Source: Monodelphis domestica
Taxonomy: Eukaryota > Chordata > Mammalia > Didelphimorphia > Didelphidae
Direction of reading: 5' to 3'
Assembly: GCF_027887165.1 (NCBI RefSeq)
Contig: NC_077227.1
Location: forward strand, 442,759,895 to 442,823,894
DNA: 64,000 nt
The first letter of the stretch is position 1. The number at the start of each line of letters is the position of its first letter. The notes under the pieces were generated by a model. That model did no database searches, had not been told where the DNA came from, and saw nothing but the letters and a program-made list of their open reading frames with translations. Both the position numbers and the translations under genes were made by a program. Positions 36,465 through 48,624 of the stretch are shown here, in pieces.

Positions 36465-37440
36465 CGTTCTTGGAAATAAGTTTGGCCTCTGCGTCCCAGG
36501 GAGCAGCGCGCAGCATCTGCTTGGGTGCCTCCAGAGCCTTCGGCTCCCTATCAGGTGGCAGCCCTATTTTTAGAAATAAGTTCTTTCAGCTTCCCCCGAA
36601 ATCAAGCAATGGCCTCATTTTTAGAAATAAGTTTACCTGTTGTGTCACTCTCTCGAAATCATCTGATGGCCACACAGTTAGAAATGTTGAACCCCTCTTC
36701 CCCCTTGTCTCTTTTCAGCACTCCCAAATCAGGTGAAAGCAGCATTGTTTAGAAACGTTTGTCCCTGGTGTGTCTCTACTTCCCCTCCCCGCCCCCATGG
36801 CCGCGTTTTTAGAAATTAATTTGTTCCTTATGTCTTTTAAGCTTCTTGAAATCAGATGACAGTTCCATCTTTAAGAAATCAGTTTGCCCGATTTCTCTCC
36901 CCACTTCCCTCCTAAATCAGCTGATAGTCCCATTTTTAGAGATAAATTTACCCCACCCCATCCTACCCCATGGTTTTGAAATCGAATTCTTAAGGAACAA
37001 GTTTCTTGTTTCAAATTTGCTGATAACTCCACTTTTAGAAATGTTTGTCCCCTGTGTTTCTCTTCACCCACCTAAAATCAAGCCACAGCTCTAATTTAAA
37101 AAATAGGATTACTGCTTACATGCCCCCCCTCCATCCCTGCAGATCAAACTTTTGTTTTCTTTCCCTTTTCCCTCCCTGAAATTGGGAAGTGGCTCCCCTC
37201 TTTTACTAAAAAAGATTCTCCTCTTTCCATCTGGTCCATTTAGGAGTAGCTTGAGGTCCCCTGGAAATTGTATAGGGCACTACCCTAAATAAAGTTGCCC
37301 CTGACCTTTCTGCCCCTGAGCGTCTCCAGCTTTCAGACCCTTACTCTGATGTTAGAAATAAAGTTGCTTACTATCCTGATCCACTTCCAACAAATAAGGT
37401 CACCACTCTAGTTCTTAGTTATGAGCTGTCCTCTATCTTT
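36465..37440 (+). repeat. Degenerate minisatellite, about 60 bp per unit, start of PHKB intron 1
   Basis: Roughly 14-16 diverged units follow the PHKB exon 1 donor. Each has a TTTTTAGAAATAAGTTT-like box, a pyrimidine-rich middle with TGTGTCTCT or similar, then AAATCAGCTGATGGCCCCA-like sequence. Clear boxes begin near 36471, 36571, 36624, 36678, 36747, 36808, 36870, 36935, 37033, 37290 and 37353. Some units contain CAGGTG, resembling the exon 1 donor itself, and the first unit appears to overlap the donor. Spacing is irregular, so this is an old, decayed array. I do not recognise it as a named repeat family. Confidence 0.7.
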
Positions 37441-37447
37441 TAAAGTA

Positions 37448-37575
37448 AACTAGCATTTATTAGGTGCCTACTATATTCCAACTGCTATGCTAAACGCGGG
37501 GGATACAAAGGAAGGGGAAAAAAAGGCACCCCTACCTTCAAGAAACTCACCATCTAATGGGAGAGACAATAAGAA
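37448..37575 (+). mobile_element. Ancient MIR/L2-related repeat
   Basis: 'agcatttattaggtgcctac', 'gctatgctaaacgcgggggatacaaa' and 'ctcaccatctaatgggagag' form a widespread mammalian repeat signature. I am unsure of the exact family. Confidence 0.6.
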
Positions 37576-39310
37576 ATAATATTTCTTCATTTCTGGTCCA
37601 TGTTCCTCTAAAAACCAGTCTGCTGCCATTATCACTGGAAATAAAAAAGCAAAATTTTAGCCTCTTTACAAACTTCACCTTCCTTTCCTAAGAGTTGTGT
37701 GACCCAAAGAAAAGGGGTTTTAAATCATGACCAATGTTATTTCTAGAGAGCTCAGAGTTGGACCATTTTAGGATCTATTTCCCCACATCACTTGTCAGCT
37801 CATACTGAGGGAGTGAAATCACCCTTTATTTCACTTCTAGGTTGGAGAATGAGACCATTCCTTGAGGTTGCAAGGTCCCTTAAGTATTTATTCTCTTTAC
37901 CTTGATCTGGGTCTGTTGCTAATAATATCCAGTTTTCCTAGAAATTTCACATTCAAACAGTTCTTGAGCCTGGTATTTATATGATTTTATTAAAGTCAAG
38001 AAAAATCTGTAGTTTTTAGTCATTTCATTCCTAATTATTGCTTCTAAATCTGAAGCTCATTTAAATAAACATTCAGGCAGTTATAATGTTCAAAGTGTCC
38101 TGAGATGATTTACTCAAATTTTAAAGTCACTATATTAAAGTTAACATTGGTGAAAAGCACTGGTATGGAACCTCTTAGAGCTAGAATTACAGCTTTTATA
38201 ATTTCTTAACCAAATTAATATGGTTTAATTGCAGGCAAAAGTTATAAAATGAAAGGTGATAGGCTAACCTATTTACCTTCAAACTTCTCTTTATTAGCTG
38301 ACTAAAATAAGTTAATAATCATGATGATTATTATTATGATATAAAATGCTAGCATAAATTCCAGGACACATAATTAAAAAAAAATAAAATTCCCTATAGT
38401 TTTGTTGGAACTACATTATGTATACTGATTCTGAGAGATGGTTTACTTATCTCTTGGTCTTACCACTATTGCACTCTGGGCTTTATTTTTAAAAGTTGTT
38501 ATCTGTACACTGTGCACCTATGGCATAGTATGGGGAAAAGGACCTATTTTCAGAAATTACAGCAGGAGAAATTCAGCCATCTTTTGCTGACAAAAAAATA
38601 ATTTTGCTGAATTTCTTTGATGAAAGTTACATTGCAAAAATCTTTAAAAGTGTGATTTTGAGAGAAATTTTTCAAGCTAGTACATTTCAGAAATTATCAC
38701 TTGAAATATGCACATAATACAGTTTTTATTTGTACTTTTAGTACTAAGTACCTTGTAATATGAAATAGGAGAATTGAAGAGTTACAATGTAGTTATCTAG
38801 AATATAAGAAGTATCATTTGAATTGTAACTGGACAAAGAAAGTAACTGGAGCTTCCTTACAGGAGAATGAATACTACCTGATCATATATTTTTGCAACAG
38901 TTCCTCTTTTCTCTAAGCATAGTATTTCCCCTTTCTCCATTCTTTTCACTATTTCTTCTGAAATGCATATCATATGAGTAACTGAAAATTCCAATTGGTT
39001 CATAAAAAATATTAAGGATACATTTCTTCAATTCAGAACCCCTCTTTTCAGATACTAAACTGATGTGGACAACAGTTGTTACATCCAGACAACTTAATAT
39101 CCAGAATGTCAGTATTAATACTTGTTTTGTAAATAAAAAAAAAATCAGAAACATGCAATTTTACATTGTCATCCAGAGCACTAATTATTTTAAGTTGTAA
39201 AATTCCTTTCTTAGGCCTAGATGCTATTTTTAGAATAAAGATACTCTGGGAAAGTTTACTTTTTGTTTTACATTAACACAAAGAAATTAATTTTTAAAAG
39301 AATATCATAG

Positions 39311-39505
39311 GGGCAGCTAGGTAGCACAGTGGATAGAGTGCCAGGCCTGGAGTCAGAAGGATCTGGGTTAATTAATATCTGGCTCCAAATACTTCCTAGC
39401 TCTGGTAACCTGGGAAACCCTTAACCTCCTTTGTTTAACCCTTGCCACTCTTCTGTCATAGAATTGATACTAAGACAGAAGGTAAGGGTTTAAAAAAATT
39501 TTTTT
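39311..39505 (+). mobile_element. tRNA-derived SINE, MON1/WSINE-like
   Basis: Head GGGGCAGCTAGGTAGCACAG, 'ggcctggagtcagaaggatc', then 'actcttctgtcatagaattg' and 'ctaagacagaaggtaagggt' and an A-rich tail. Lies about 0.55 kb upstream of the alternative PHKB start exon. Confidence 0.85.
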
Positions 39506-40056
39506 TAAATACTATACAAAGGATTTGACTTAAAATCTGGTCTGAACTTACCCTTACATAAAATGTACTAAAGTAAAACAAACATACAAACTACATAATA
39601 GTGTAACAAAAACTCCATATAGAGAACTAGAGGTAACGTTATTTTTGTATGTCATGGAACCCTTTGTTAGTCTGATAAACCTATGGACCCCTTTTCAGAA
39701 TAATGTTTTCAATGCAGAAAATAAAATGTTTTAAGGTTACAAAGATAACCAATTATATTGAAATATAGTTATCAAAATATTTTTTAAAAATGAAGTTGCA
39801 AACCTAAGGATAAGAACTCCTATTCTAAACTTACCTCTATAACTAAGAGTAATTTTTATTAAACCAAAGAATAAGGAAATAGCAAATTTTAGAGAAAATA
39901 TAACCCTAAATTATCCTTTTTGTATACTGCATATTAATAACTACTAATATTGCTTTTACACAATTTAATACTAATTGCATCTAATCTTTACTAAACCAAT
40001 TTGAAAATTGCTGTAGTTTAGCCTGCGACATAAATGATTAGAGGGAGCGATTTGAA

Positions 40057-40111
40057 ATGGATGCTTCAGATGCTGCAACAACCAACTCTGGCTGTGTTTT
40101 CTTAAGGTCTG
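40057..40111 (+). CDS. PHKB: PHKB alternative first coding exon (second N-terminus)
   Basis: The stretch reads MDASDAATTNSGCVFLRS plus one base of Gly, then a near-consensus donor G|GTAAGT at 40112. The FLRSG ending and overall pattern match the alternative PHKB N-terminus known in other mammals. It ends in the same phase as the exon at 36369, so both can splice to the same downstream exon. Upstream, an AG at 40020-40021 could act as acceptor. If joined to exon 1, the canonical frame hits TAG at 40039-40041 and ATG 40057 is then the next in-frame start. The pyrimidine tract before that AG is poor, so use as a true alternative first exon is also possible. Expression is not shown by sequence alone. 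Confidence 0.85.
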
Positions 40112-40429
40112 GTAAGTCTGTGGACCCAAAAGGGATTATTTGGTATCTTAAATACCTTTATTTTTCAAGATTGATTTTTACAAGATATTTCCACTTTTGT
40201 TTTATTTTTCTTTTGGAAATAAATGGAGTATTTTAGCTTTTATTAAGCTCATATTTGAATTGTAGTTATTATTTGACCAATTATCATTTTCTTTTGTTTT
40301 TCCTTTTTAAAATAAATAGTGCCAATATGAGATTTAATCATCAGGAATTTTAAGGGACTTTTCATGAGATCCTCAAAATGTATAACCTTGACTTTATCTT
40401 AAGTCTTTCAACATCCAACTTTCTTTACT

Positions 40430-41165
40430 TTTAAAAATTTTCTCATTGAAATGATTTATTTTTATATCATCTTCATTTCCAAATATATCCCTCTTCCATC
40501 ACCTACTCCCTGAGCCATTCCTTGTAACAGTGTATATGTATATGTGTTTGTATATCTATCTATCTATATATATATATATATACCTATATAAACAGAAAAG
40601 CAGTTCCATAAAACTAAGCATTTCATCAATTGAGTCTGTCAATATTTACAATTCTGCATACCCAAAGTCCTCTACATCTACGGTGAAGGGAGGGAAGTTA
40701 TTTCTTCAACAAAAATAAACTTACTTATAATTACATAGCATTCAGGTTCTTTTTATTGTTGTCTTCATTTTTACATTGTTGCAGTTGTATATATTTTTCC
40801 TGGTTCTGCTTTAATCCATTGTGCATCAGTACACATAATGTCATGCTTCTCTGAATTCTTTACAGTTATCATTTCTTAAAGCTTAGTAATATTTCAATGT
40901 AATCTCTATAGGCATTCTCCAATTTCAGGTCAGCTACTTTGTTTCTAAATCTCTGCTAGTATTTAGTACTACGATGCATATTTTGGTGCATCTAGGACCT
41001 TTGTGTCATTGACCTACTTGCTAACAGTGAGATGTTTCAGATAAAGAATATGGGTATTTTATCTTTTTTTTTTTTTAAGTATAATTCAACATTACTTTCC
41101 AGAGTGGTTGGACCAGTTCATAGTTCTACCAATAGTATTTTAGTTAGCTGATCTTTCCAAAACTT
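40430..41165 (-). mobile_element. L1 3'-end fragment, very decayed
   Basis: It keeps the order of L1 antisense blocks: 'cctggttctgctttaatcca', 'tctccaatttcaggtcagct', 'ccagagtggttggaccagtt'. A TA/CTAT microsatellite (40531-40590) lies inside. Confidence 0.5.
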
Positions 41166-41419
41166 TCTTTGTTATATTTACAATTTAGGTTATTCTAAAT
41201 AAAATGGTAGCTCAGTGAGTGGCAGTGCTGAGGGGAAAAAATACTAAGAACATTATCAGGTAGTAATAGAATTGTAACTGATTGGAAAACACCTTAGAGA
41301 TTATCTAGTTTAGTTTAGTATTCTTATGGTTCAAATATTGGTAACTTTTCTTCCCTCATGAAAAACCCATGAAGAAAATGGTACAAAAGTTATCCTCATT
41401 TTACAGAAAAGAATTTGAG

Positions 41420-41605
41420 AGGGGCAGCTAGGAAGCATGGTGGTTTGGGTGCCAGGCCTAGGGGAACTAAGGTCAAATCTATAGATATTTCTATCAGTGT
41501 GACCATAGGGAAGTCACTTAACTTCAGTTGCCTAACATTCACCATTCTTCTGCCTTAGAATCCATTAGGCAGAAAATAAGGGTTTAAACAAAAAAAGAAA
41601 AGAAA
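41420..41605 (+). mobile_element. tRNA-derived SINE, MON1-like
   Basis: 'ggggcagctaggaagcatgg', 'gggaagtcacttaacttcag', 'tctgccttagaatcc' and 'gcagaaaataagggttt' plus A-rich tail. Confidence 0.8.
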
Positions 41606-41609
41606 ATGA

Positions 41610-41740
41610 AAAGGCATTTAAGTTCCAGAGAAGGCAGATGACTATCAAAATCACATAGCAATTTAGTAGCAGAGGTAGAACTAGAACCTATATCTTCTGA
41701 TACCAAGTTCAAGGTTCTTTAATATCATTCTGGTCAAACT
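41610..41740 (-). mobile_element. MIR-like SINE fragment, antisense
   Basis: It begins right after the SINE tail: 'gactatcaaaatcacatagc', 'gaactagaacctatatcttc' resemble a reversed MIR core. Weak. Confidence 0.4.
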
Positions 41741-42232
41741 ATAAAACAGATGAACATTCAAAATTAGCCTGATCAACATACTTGAGTACCATACATATAG
41801 TAATTCAAAAGACAAGTGGTTTTAGCTTTAAGAAGAATATTGATGAGGAAATCTGGGAAAGGTTTTGGCTATTTTCAAGATCTAATTCTGTTACTAGATA
41901 TGGGACATTGGGTAAGTTATGTCACTGCTCTGGGTCCTGGCCTATAACATTGAGATGATTTGCTTCATCTTACTCATAAGGTTGTAGTGAGAAAAAAGTC
42001 AAGTTTTATATAAATGTAAACTTAAAAAAAATTAAAAATAATGAATACTTTTGAGGTAATTGTGAAACATGCCAACTTTGAAAATTTTGAAAAAGTTGCT
42101 GTGGTGCCTTTGAAAACTTACTTGAGTTGATGTTTGAATAGATTATTTAGGTTTGACATACATACATACATATGTCATTGACATATATACATAAGTGAAT
42201 GAGGATAGGGACCAGATCTTATATGAACTTTG

Positions 42233-43224
42233 TGTGAAGATGGGATTAACTCTCTCCTGCCCATTTTTAGATTTAATCACCAGAAGTGTATACAGCACAC
42301 TTACAATTGAGCGGGAAAGGTCTGTGACCCACGTGTGTGTATGTGGATGATGAATCATAAACTACTGACTGCCCTTTAGGCAGTCCTAAGTAAAACTATA
42401 GACTATAATTTGTCCACATAAAAAGTAGAGGAAGGCACAGGAAGTGATGCAAAGAAGCGTCTTTAAAAAGAGTTACAACTTCCTGTGAGGACTTCTATGT
42501 TCTTCAGAGTTCTGAGTTGAAGTTGGAGGCTGGTGAAGAATCTGCTTACTGGACCTGAGACCTTGGTTTTGGTGAGACTGTTCTTAAATCTCTCCCTTTA
42601 AACTACCATATGAGTGAGTGAAAAAGGCTGACTCCTTTCTTGGATTTTTTGAAGGGACTAGCCTCAGGACATGCCTCCCCTCTTGAGAGAGACTTCCTGA
42701 CTGAAGCCCTTGTTTTATTCATCTACAAGTCCTGGGTTCAAGACTGAGGCCCCTTTGGCTAAGGAATAATTAGCCCTGCCTGTGTTGAGCCAGGGGTCAG
42801 AGCAAAATACATAGTGTGTTAGGTTAGATATCTTATCCTATCCTCTCTCTGATTTTCTTACTTTCACTTGTTCCTTTTGTAAATAAATCACCATAAATTG
42901 CTAAAAAATCATTTGGAATTGATGAAATTCCTGGAGACCAGGGAAGCTGGGTAGCTCAGTGGGGGCAGCTGGGTAGCTCAGTGGATTGAGAGCTAGGCCT
43001 AGAGATGGGAGGTCCTAGGTTCAAATCTGGCCTCAGACACTTCCCAGTTGTGTGACCCTGGGCAAGTCACTTGACCCCCATTGCCTAGCCCTTACCACTC
43101 TTCTGCCTTGGAGCCAATACACAGTATTGACTCCAAGACAGAAGGTAAGGGTTTAAAAAAAAAATTCCTGGGGACCATACTCTTAAATAATCTTATCCAT
43201 CCCCTTACATTTCTGGCCCTTACA
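42233..43224 (+). mobile_element. Solo LTR A (TG…CA, 5-bp TSD), interrupted by a SINE
   Basis: It starts TGTGAAGATGGGAT and ends GGCCCTTACA. CTTTG flanks both ends (42228-42232 and 43225-43229). The promoter-like part has ACAGGAAGT at 42437-42445, then a TTTAAA TATA-like box near 42461. AATAAA is at 42882-42887. A SINE sits near the 3' end. Without it the LTR is about 740 bp. The same family occurs on the minus strand at 60088-60932, with 61978-62687 and 47805-48428 as more distant relatives. No internal retroviral genes are adjacent, so it is a solo LTR. Confidence 0.8.
42941..43161 (+). mobile_element. SINE inserted in LTR A, with TSD and duplicated head
   Basis: A full-length MON1/WSINE-like element. 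16-bp target duplications AAATTCCTGGAGACCA (42925-42940) and AAATTCCTGGGGACCA (43162-43177) flank it, differing at one base. The tRNA-like head 'gctgggtagctcagtg' occurs twice with a 22-bp period (42946 and 42968). The tail is an A run. Confidence 0.93.
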
Positions 43225-43231
43225 CTTTGTT

Positions 43232-43292
43232 AATACACACACATATATGTATACATATATTACATATAATCTACACACATGTATAGATATAC
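43232..43292. repeat. CA/TA microsatellite
   Basis: Imperfect run of ACACAC, ATATAT and TACACA just outside LTR A. Confidence 0.8.
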
Positions 43293-45984
43293 AAAAATTT
43301 TAATTACTTGTTTCTGAATATAAAATACCACATTGGCATGATTAGTACAAAAGGGTCTTAGATTGGGGAAGAATCACAACTAAACAAGAGAAAATAAATA
43401 TTCTCAAATAATTTCACCTAAATGTTTATAGTTAATGTTTCCTTACTAAATAATAAAATAACATTGTAAACAGTATTTTAAGTGTATATAAAGAACAATT
43501 TTTGATTATAATCTTTGAAAAGAATATATGAACAGGATTAAATTTGGCTGGTGTTTTCCATCCTCGTTTTTTAAAAGAGTTTGGTAGATTTCCAGCATGA
43601 GGAAACTCATTTAGTAGTAATGGGAAAATAGAATCTTAAAAATAGGTTTTTCTGCATAGTCTGGTAAATTTAAAAACCTAAGAATGATCTGCATTGGATA
43701 ATGTCCAGTTTTAAATAAAATGTTTTAAGGCATATTTGTAGTAGCTTTCCTCACACTATATTACTTATTTCATGAAATCAAGAACTAAAGATAATCTATG
43801 AGAACCATTTTTATGGTTGATTCCTCTTAAATCTTTCACATATTCTCAGTTTCTTTCCTACTAGACCATAATCTCATGAAGACATGGACTAGGTCTTATC
43901 TGAACTTTGAGCCCATACAAGTACTAGCAAAGTGTTGTGAACTAATTATTCCTCTAAAATTTCCTGTAAATGTAAATGAAGATTTATAACTTCTTACTGA
44001 TAAAATATATTTCCTTAAGAAGTTTGTAGTTATAGTTCATTTATTCATTTTAGTCTTTGTCATTTCTGAGTAGTATTTGCATAGAAAATGAATCAAAGGT
44101 AATTCAGGCAGCTGTTAAAAAGACTTTCCTCTTGCCCCACACCATGAACAGTTTCTAGGATATGTTCATTTTAGGGAAATATTCCATTGCAAATTTCAAT
44201 TTAACAAGGACCATTGAAAGCATCAGAGGATATCTTGGCTTGGTACCAATGGACCTTTTTGAGAGAATTTTGATTTTTTAAAAATACCTACTGTAGCAAA
44301 AATTTTAAATCAAAATCATGTTTTAAAAACAATTATTATGAGCATTTAATTAGAGTATCTGTAGCTTAGAATGGAAGGGAGGCTGGTCTTAGAGTCAGAA
44401 AAAAAAACTAAGTCTAACTTGACCTGTGCAATATCTTAGCTCTGTGTCAGTGGAGGGAATTTTCACCCTGGGAGTTCTACAAACTGCTGAAGGCACAGAT
44501 CTAGATTCCTGCCTCCACTAAAGAAATCTTTTTCCTTATACTACAAGATACAATGTTGTAATGCATTTAGTAAAATTCTCCCTTCTCAGTTGACCCTCTC
44601 TTTCCCCTTCTCTTTTCCCTCTGTCATTGAAATACATGAGCTTCCTTTTTTTTGGGAGGGGGGATACACCACAGTTCTACATATATAGTATAAGTTTTGG
44701 TATATATTTTGATGAATTTAGTATGTATTGTTTAGTGCCATTAGGAGACTCCTGTTTTGTTTGTTTTGACTGTAAAATCTGAAACTAAATATGATTCTTT
44801 AGTATTTTCTTTGTCAAATATAAGTATAGCAAAATTAAAGTCATTGAATTTACACTAAGATTCTGGAACCCAATTATAGCAAAGTACACAGTAAGAAACA
44901 AGTGCACAAAAAATTTCTAACTTGCTTCAACTTCTTTCATTGGTCTGTTGCAGTTATATTGAGCAAGTAGCAACTGTCAAATTATCAATGTCAATGCAGC
45001 ATAATACTTTGGAGAAGGTATTGTAAGATGGTAGTGTATTAGGAAAGATCTATGTGTTGCCATCTGACTTTTTTCCAGTAGAAGAAATATCTTTATTTTC
45101 TTTACTTTTTTGTAAGAGGTTAAATTGGCTTATTTTATTCATATGACTTGATTATCAGCAACCTATTTAGAATAAATATTCCCTCCTCTTTAGGTATTTG
45201 ATTAATTTAATGTTTATTAGTTTGATTCAGTGTATCTATCAGTGCCTGGTAAATGAGATTTTTGAAATTTTTCAGAGTAAAATTCAATTTTTCTGTTTCA
45301 TACTCAACTTACCTTTAATTATTTTTTAGTGAATATTAAATGAATGACAGATAGCTTGTCTTTAGTTCATTTGATTATTCTAATTTGTTTCTTCCATCTA
45401 AAAATAGAGGAATCAAACCTTGTATATTGGCATTACCATCACTATTAGAATAGTTAAATATTACAAAATGACCACAACTGTTTTTTCACCTTCGTCTGCT
45501 ATGTCTTATCAGGTAGGACCTGCCTTTATAAGAGACATTTTATTTACATATGTTCATACACTCTCACATATACTCTAATATGAATATAAATGAGATCTAG
45601 TGTATTTTTAAATGCTTATGCTAGTTAACAAATGCATTCAATTTTATCATTTTAGTACTTCATACACATTTTACCATTGTTTTGTCAATAAATACCAAAA
45701 AAAATCCAAAGGAGTAGTTGATGGCAATTTCCATTGGAAACTCTTCTTCAGAACCAATTTCCCAACTATATTGTTTCACATATGGTTCTCAGATTTGTTT
45801 CCCTTGTATTAACTGCTTGGTGGGTTTTCATTGGCCAGTGTAGAATTTTCTGTAAAACACTTATAAATCATATAGCTGGGAACTCTGATATGTCTTACTA
45901 GGTCCTGCCCTCTTGTAACCTTAGGAGGAAATAGGGGATCTTACCTCAGTATATATTTCTTTGAAATTAAAGCATCTTCTGTTT

Positions 45985-46096
45985 CTCCCTTACTCCAATC
46001 CCTCCCTCTAATCTCCCTCCCTTTTTCTCTTCCTCTCCTTCCCCTCCCTTTCTCTCTCTCTCTCTATGTGTGTGTATATGTGTGTGTGTGTGTGTG
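45985..46096. repeat. Polypyrimidine tract followed by (TG)n
   Basis: C/T-rich sequence to 46065, ending in (CT)n, then TG repeats at 46066-46096. Confidence 0.9.
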
Positions 46097-47804
46097 AATT
46101 TAGCTATGTGTATATCTATAAAATATATATGCAATTATGCTCTGCCAAAGTGACAATACTCTACAAGTGAAATAATTTCATGATGCAGAAGAGCTCATCC
46201 AGTTCTCAACAGCTCCCATGTACTTACAATGATTCTTCCAAGGAAGCTTTTTCTTTTTTTATGCCTATTATTTCTACAGTTTTCTTAAAAGCAAAGCTTA
46301 AGGTGATTGGGTGGGAGGAATGGATGGCAATTAGTTGGAAAGAAGATACTGGGATTGCTTTTCCTCAGTTTTCATGTCAAAACCTTTTGGAAGATTGAGG
46401 ATGCAGATGGATATAGTGTGAGAAAAATGTGTTAAGGGAAGAGGGAGCCTCTCTGATGCTGGCATATTTTCTGCCTCATCACAGAATTTATTAGATCTTT
46501 TGAGAGTGACATTACTATTTTTGCTCCCCCCCACTTTTTTTTTTCCAGTTGACAGACATCAGCACCTGTGATGAGTAATATGGAAACTCTTAGAAAGTGA
46601 ACCTAGTACTAAGTAATCCCTGCCTTCACAAAAGTTTCCTTTGGTGAGAAATACTCTAAACAGTTACCTTTTTGTTATCCTTTGTAAAAAAAAAAACAAA
46701 ACAAAAACAAACCAACAAAACCAAAAACTTTTCTAAAGTTTAGAGAAAGATCCTTAGTGAAGAATACAAACATGGAAAAGGCTATCCCTCCTTCACCTAT
46801 GCCCTGTTTTTTCCTCTTTCTTTCGTTTACCCCTTGTCAAAAAACAAAACAAAACTTGTCAGTTGAGGTAAATTATGGTTTTAGGAAAAAAACTTTTGTT
46901 TTTTTTTTTACTTTTCAGCAAAAATTTTTGAGAGGAGTTGATGAGGGATTAGCATATGTAGAAGGGTTAACCTGTTTCTCTCATTATCCTGCTCCTAAAA
47001 CTTCCTAATACATTGTCTAATAAAAAAAATTACTGAAATTCTTCTGATTAGAAATTTGTTTGGATCAATTAGTCACATTTTGTTATGCAAATACATTGAG
47101 ATAGTTTAAAAGTCTCAATACATATTTTTCTCATTACCTAGCTTTACTGAGGTGTTTTGTAGATTATGGGGAAAGAGCACTTTGGCTAGAATTGGGGTGG
47201 AGGAGAGATTAGGAGATCTTCTGGAAGTTTCCCTTAGTAGTGGTGATAAGGGGTATTCTTAGCACAGCAGAATAGTGTTTGGACTTTGCAGTACTAGTGA
47301 GAAGGCCACAAAGAGATAGAGGGTACCAAGGATAAATTTCACATGCATCAAAAAATGTACTTAGATCTATTTCTGCACTAGGAAAGGAATAGGAAACTTT
47401 CTTCTTAGTCCACATGATTATTTTATTCAGTCTGGCAAATGTTCTTAATAAGGTAAATAATTTTGTTACATTAGGTTTTGAATACACTTTTGTGGTCTGA
47501 CCCAGGGAAAATATTTCTCTAACCTTCACACAGTCTGTGATTTTATTGGTGATCTCTTTGCCAACCTACATCAAACTCTGCAACCTAAGCAAACTTAGGC
47601 TAGAGTCCTCATTTAATAATGAAATTGAGACCCAGAGGAGAAAATAACTGTGGGCCAAAAGTATAACTAAGGAGCATAAGCTATTCCTCTGATGACAGGC
47701 AAAGAGACAGATGAAGAACCTATCATTAAACCCATATTTGAAGCCATTCCAATTTATCCTCTCATGTATAGCCTTCTTTAACATAGGGATCACCTTATTG
47801 CTAT

Positions 47805-48428
47805 TGTAAGGGTTAAATTAGGAGTTTTGACAAAATAAGAGAGCAGCCTTAAAAATTTTAACAATTTAGTTTAATTAAAATAGAGATAGTAAAATGAATA
47901 TAGTATAGGAGAAAAATATAGGAAAGAGGTAGAGAAAGAAAATTTCTTATGTCTATACTAGTTATCCTATAACTACCTATAATTACTACCTAAAACTGCC
48001 TATACACAATACAACCAGCCCACAATGTTCCAACCCAATCCAGCCCAATCAAATCCAACCCAATCAGTGTTTAATCCAATCCTAATTAGATCTGTCAATG
48101 AAGACTTGCTACCTTCCAAAAAAAATTCAAGAAAGGAAAAAAATCTAACAACCCAAACTAAAAGCCCTCTAAAGGCTAAAGCCAAAAAGCCCTCTCAAGC
48201 TCAAGCCCACCTTAATATTCCAACACCTAAACGCCAACCACCAACCCAACATACTCCTAGCAGCCAACTACCCGGCAACTGCAAGCCCTAACTCTCAGCA
48301 ACTGACAGAAACAACTGACCTGGCCTCCTTTTATACCCTTTTCCTACTTCACTTCCTGTTTCTATGGTTCCTCCTTCCTGTCTCTACAGTTTCTACTTCC
48401 AGTCACTGTGGGCTGGTTAATCCCTACA
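47805..48428 (-). mobile_element. Solo LTR B with TATA box
   Basis: On the minus strand it begins TGTAGGGATTAACC and ends TTAACCCTTACA, giving near-perfect inverted ends. It has ACAGGAAGT (complement of 48351-48359), then GGGTATAAAAGG (complement, about 48330-48341). The tail end CCCTTACA equals that of LTR A. The interior has a CAATCCAACC-like short imperfect repeat (48025-48085). No convincing target duplication is seen. Confidence 0.65.
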
Positions 48429-48624
48429 CATCTTTATAGTAAGAGGACCTCCAGATCCCCCATTAAATTAAAAATGGAATAAAAAATTCCTTTTTACACC
48501 ATGATTGTGATGATGATAGTAATAGCTCATGTTTCTGTAGCCATTGGTAGTTTTCTAAGTACAATTCTTCCCAAACAGCACTGTAGGTTTAGTTATATAA
48601 GTATTATATTCCCAATTTGCACTG

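Larger units (their letters stand above)
36445..40021 (+). other. PHKB: PHKB intron 1, first part
   Basis: The sequence between the canonical first exon and the alternative first exon. It starts with the degenerate minisatellite, then an old SINE/L2-tail-like fragment (37448-37575). From 37600 to 39300 it is unique-looking AT-rich sequence with nothing I can assign, followed by a SINE at 39311. Confidence 0.8.

Noticed and set aside
36465..37440. Possible CRISPR-like repeat-spacer array
   Set aside because: The repeats are not conserved, spacing is irregular and the context is a vertebrate intron; a decayed minisatellite explains it.
46180..46398. 72-residue plus-strand frame as a candidate exon
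   Set aside because: No family resemblance, and no acceptor-donor pair in a phase fitting PHKB.
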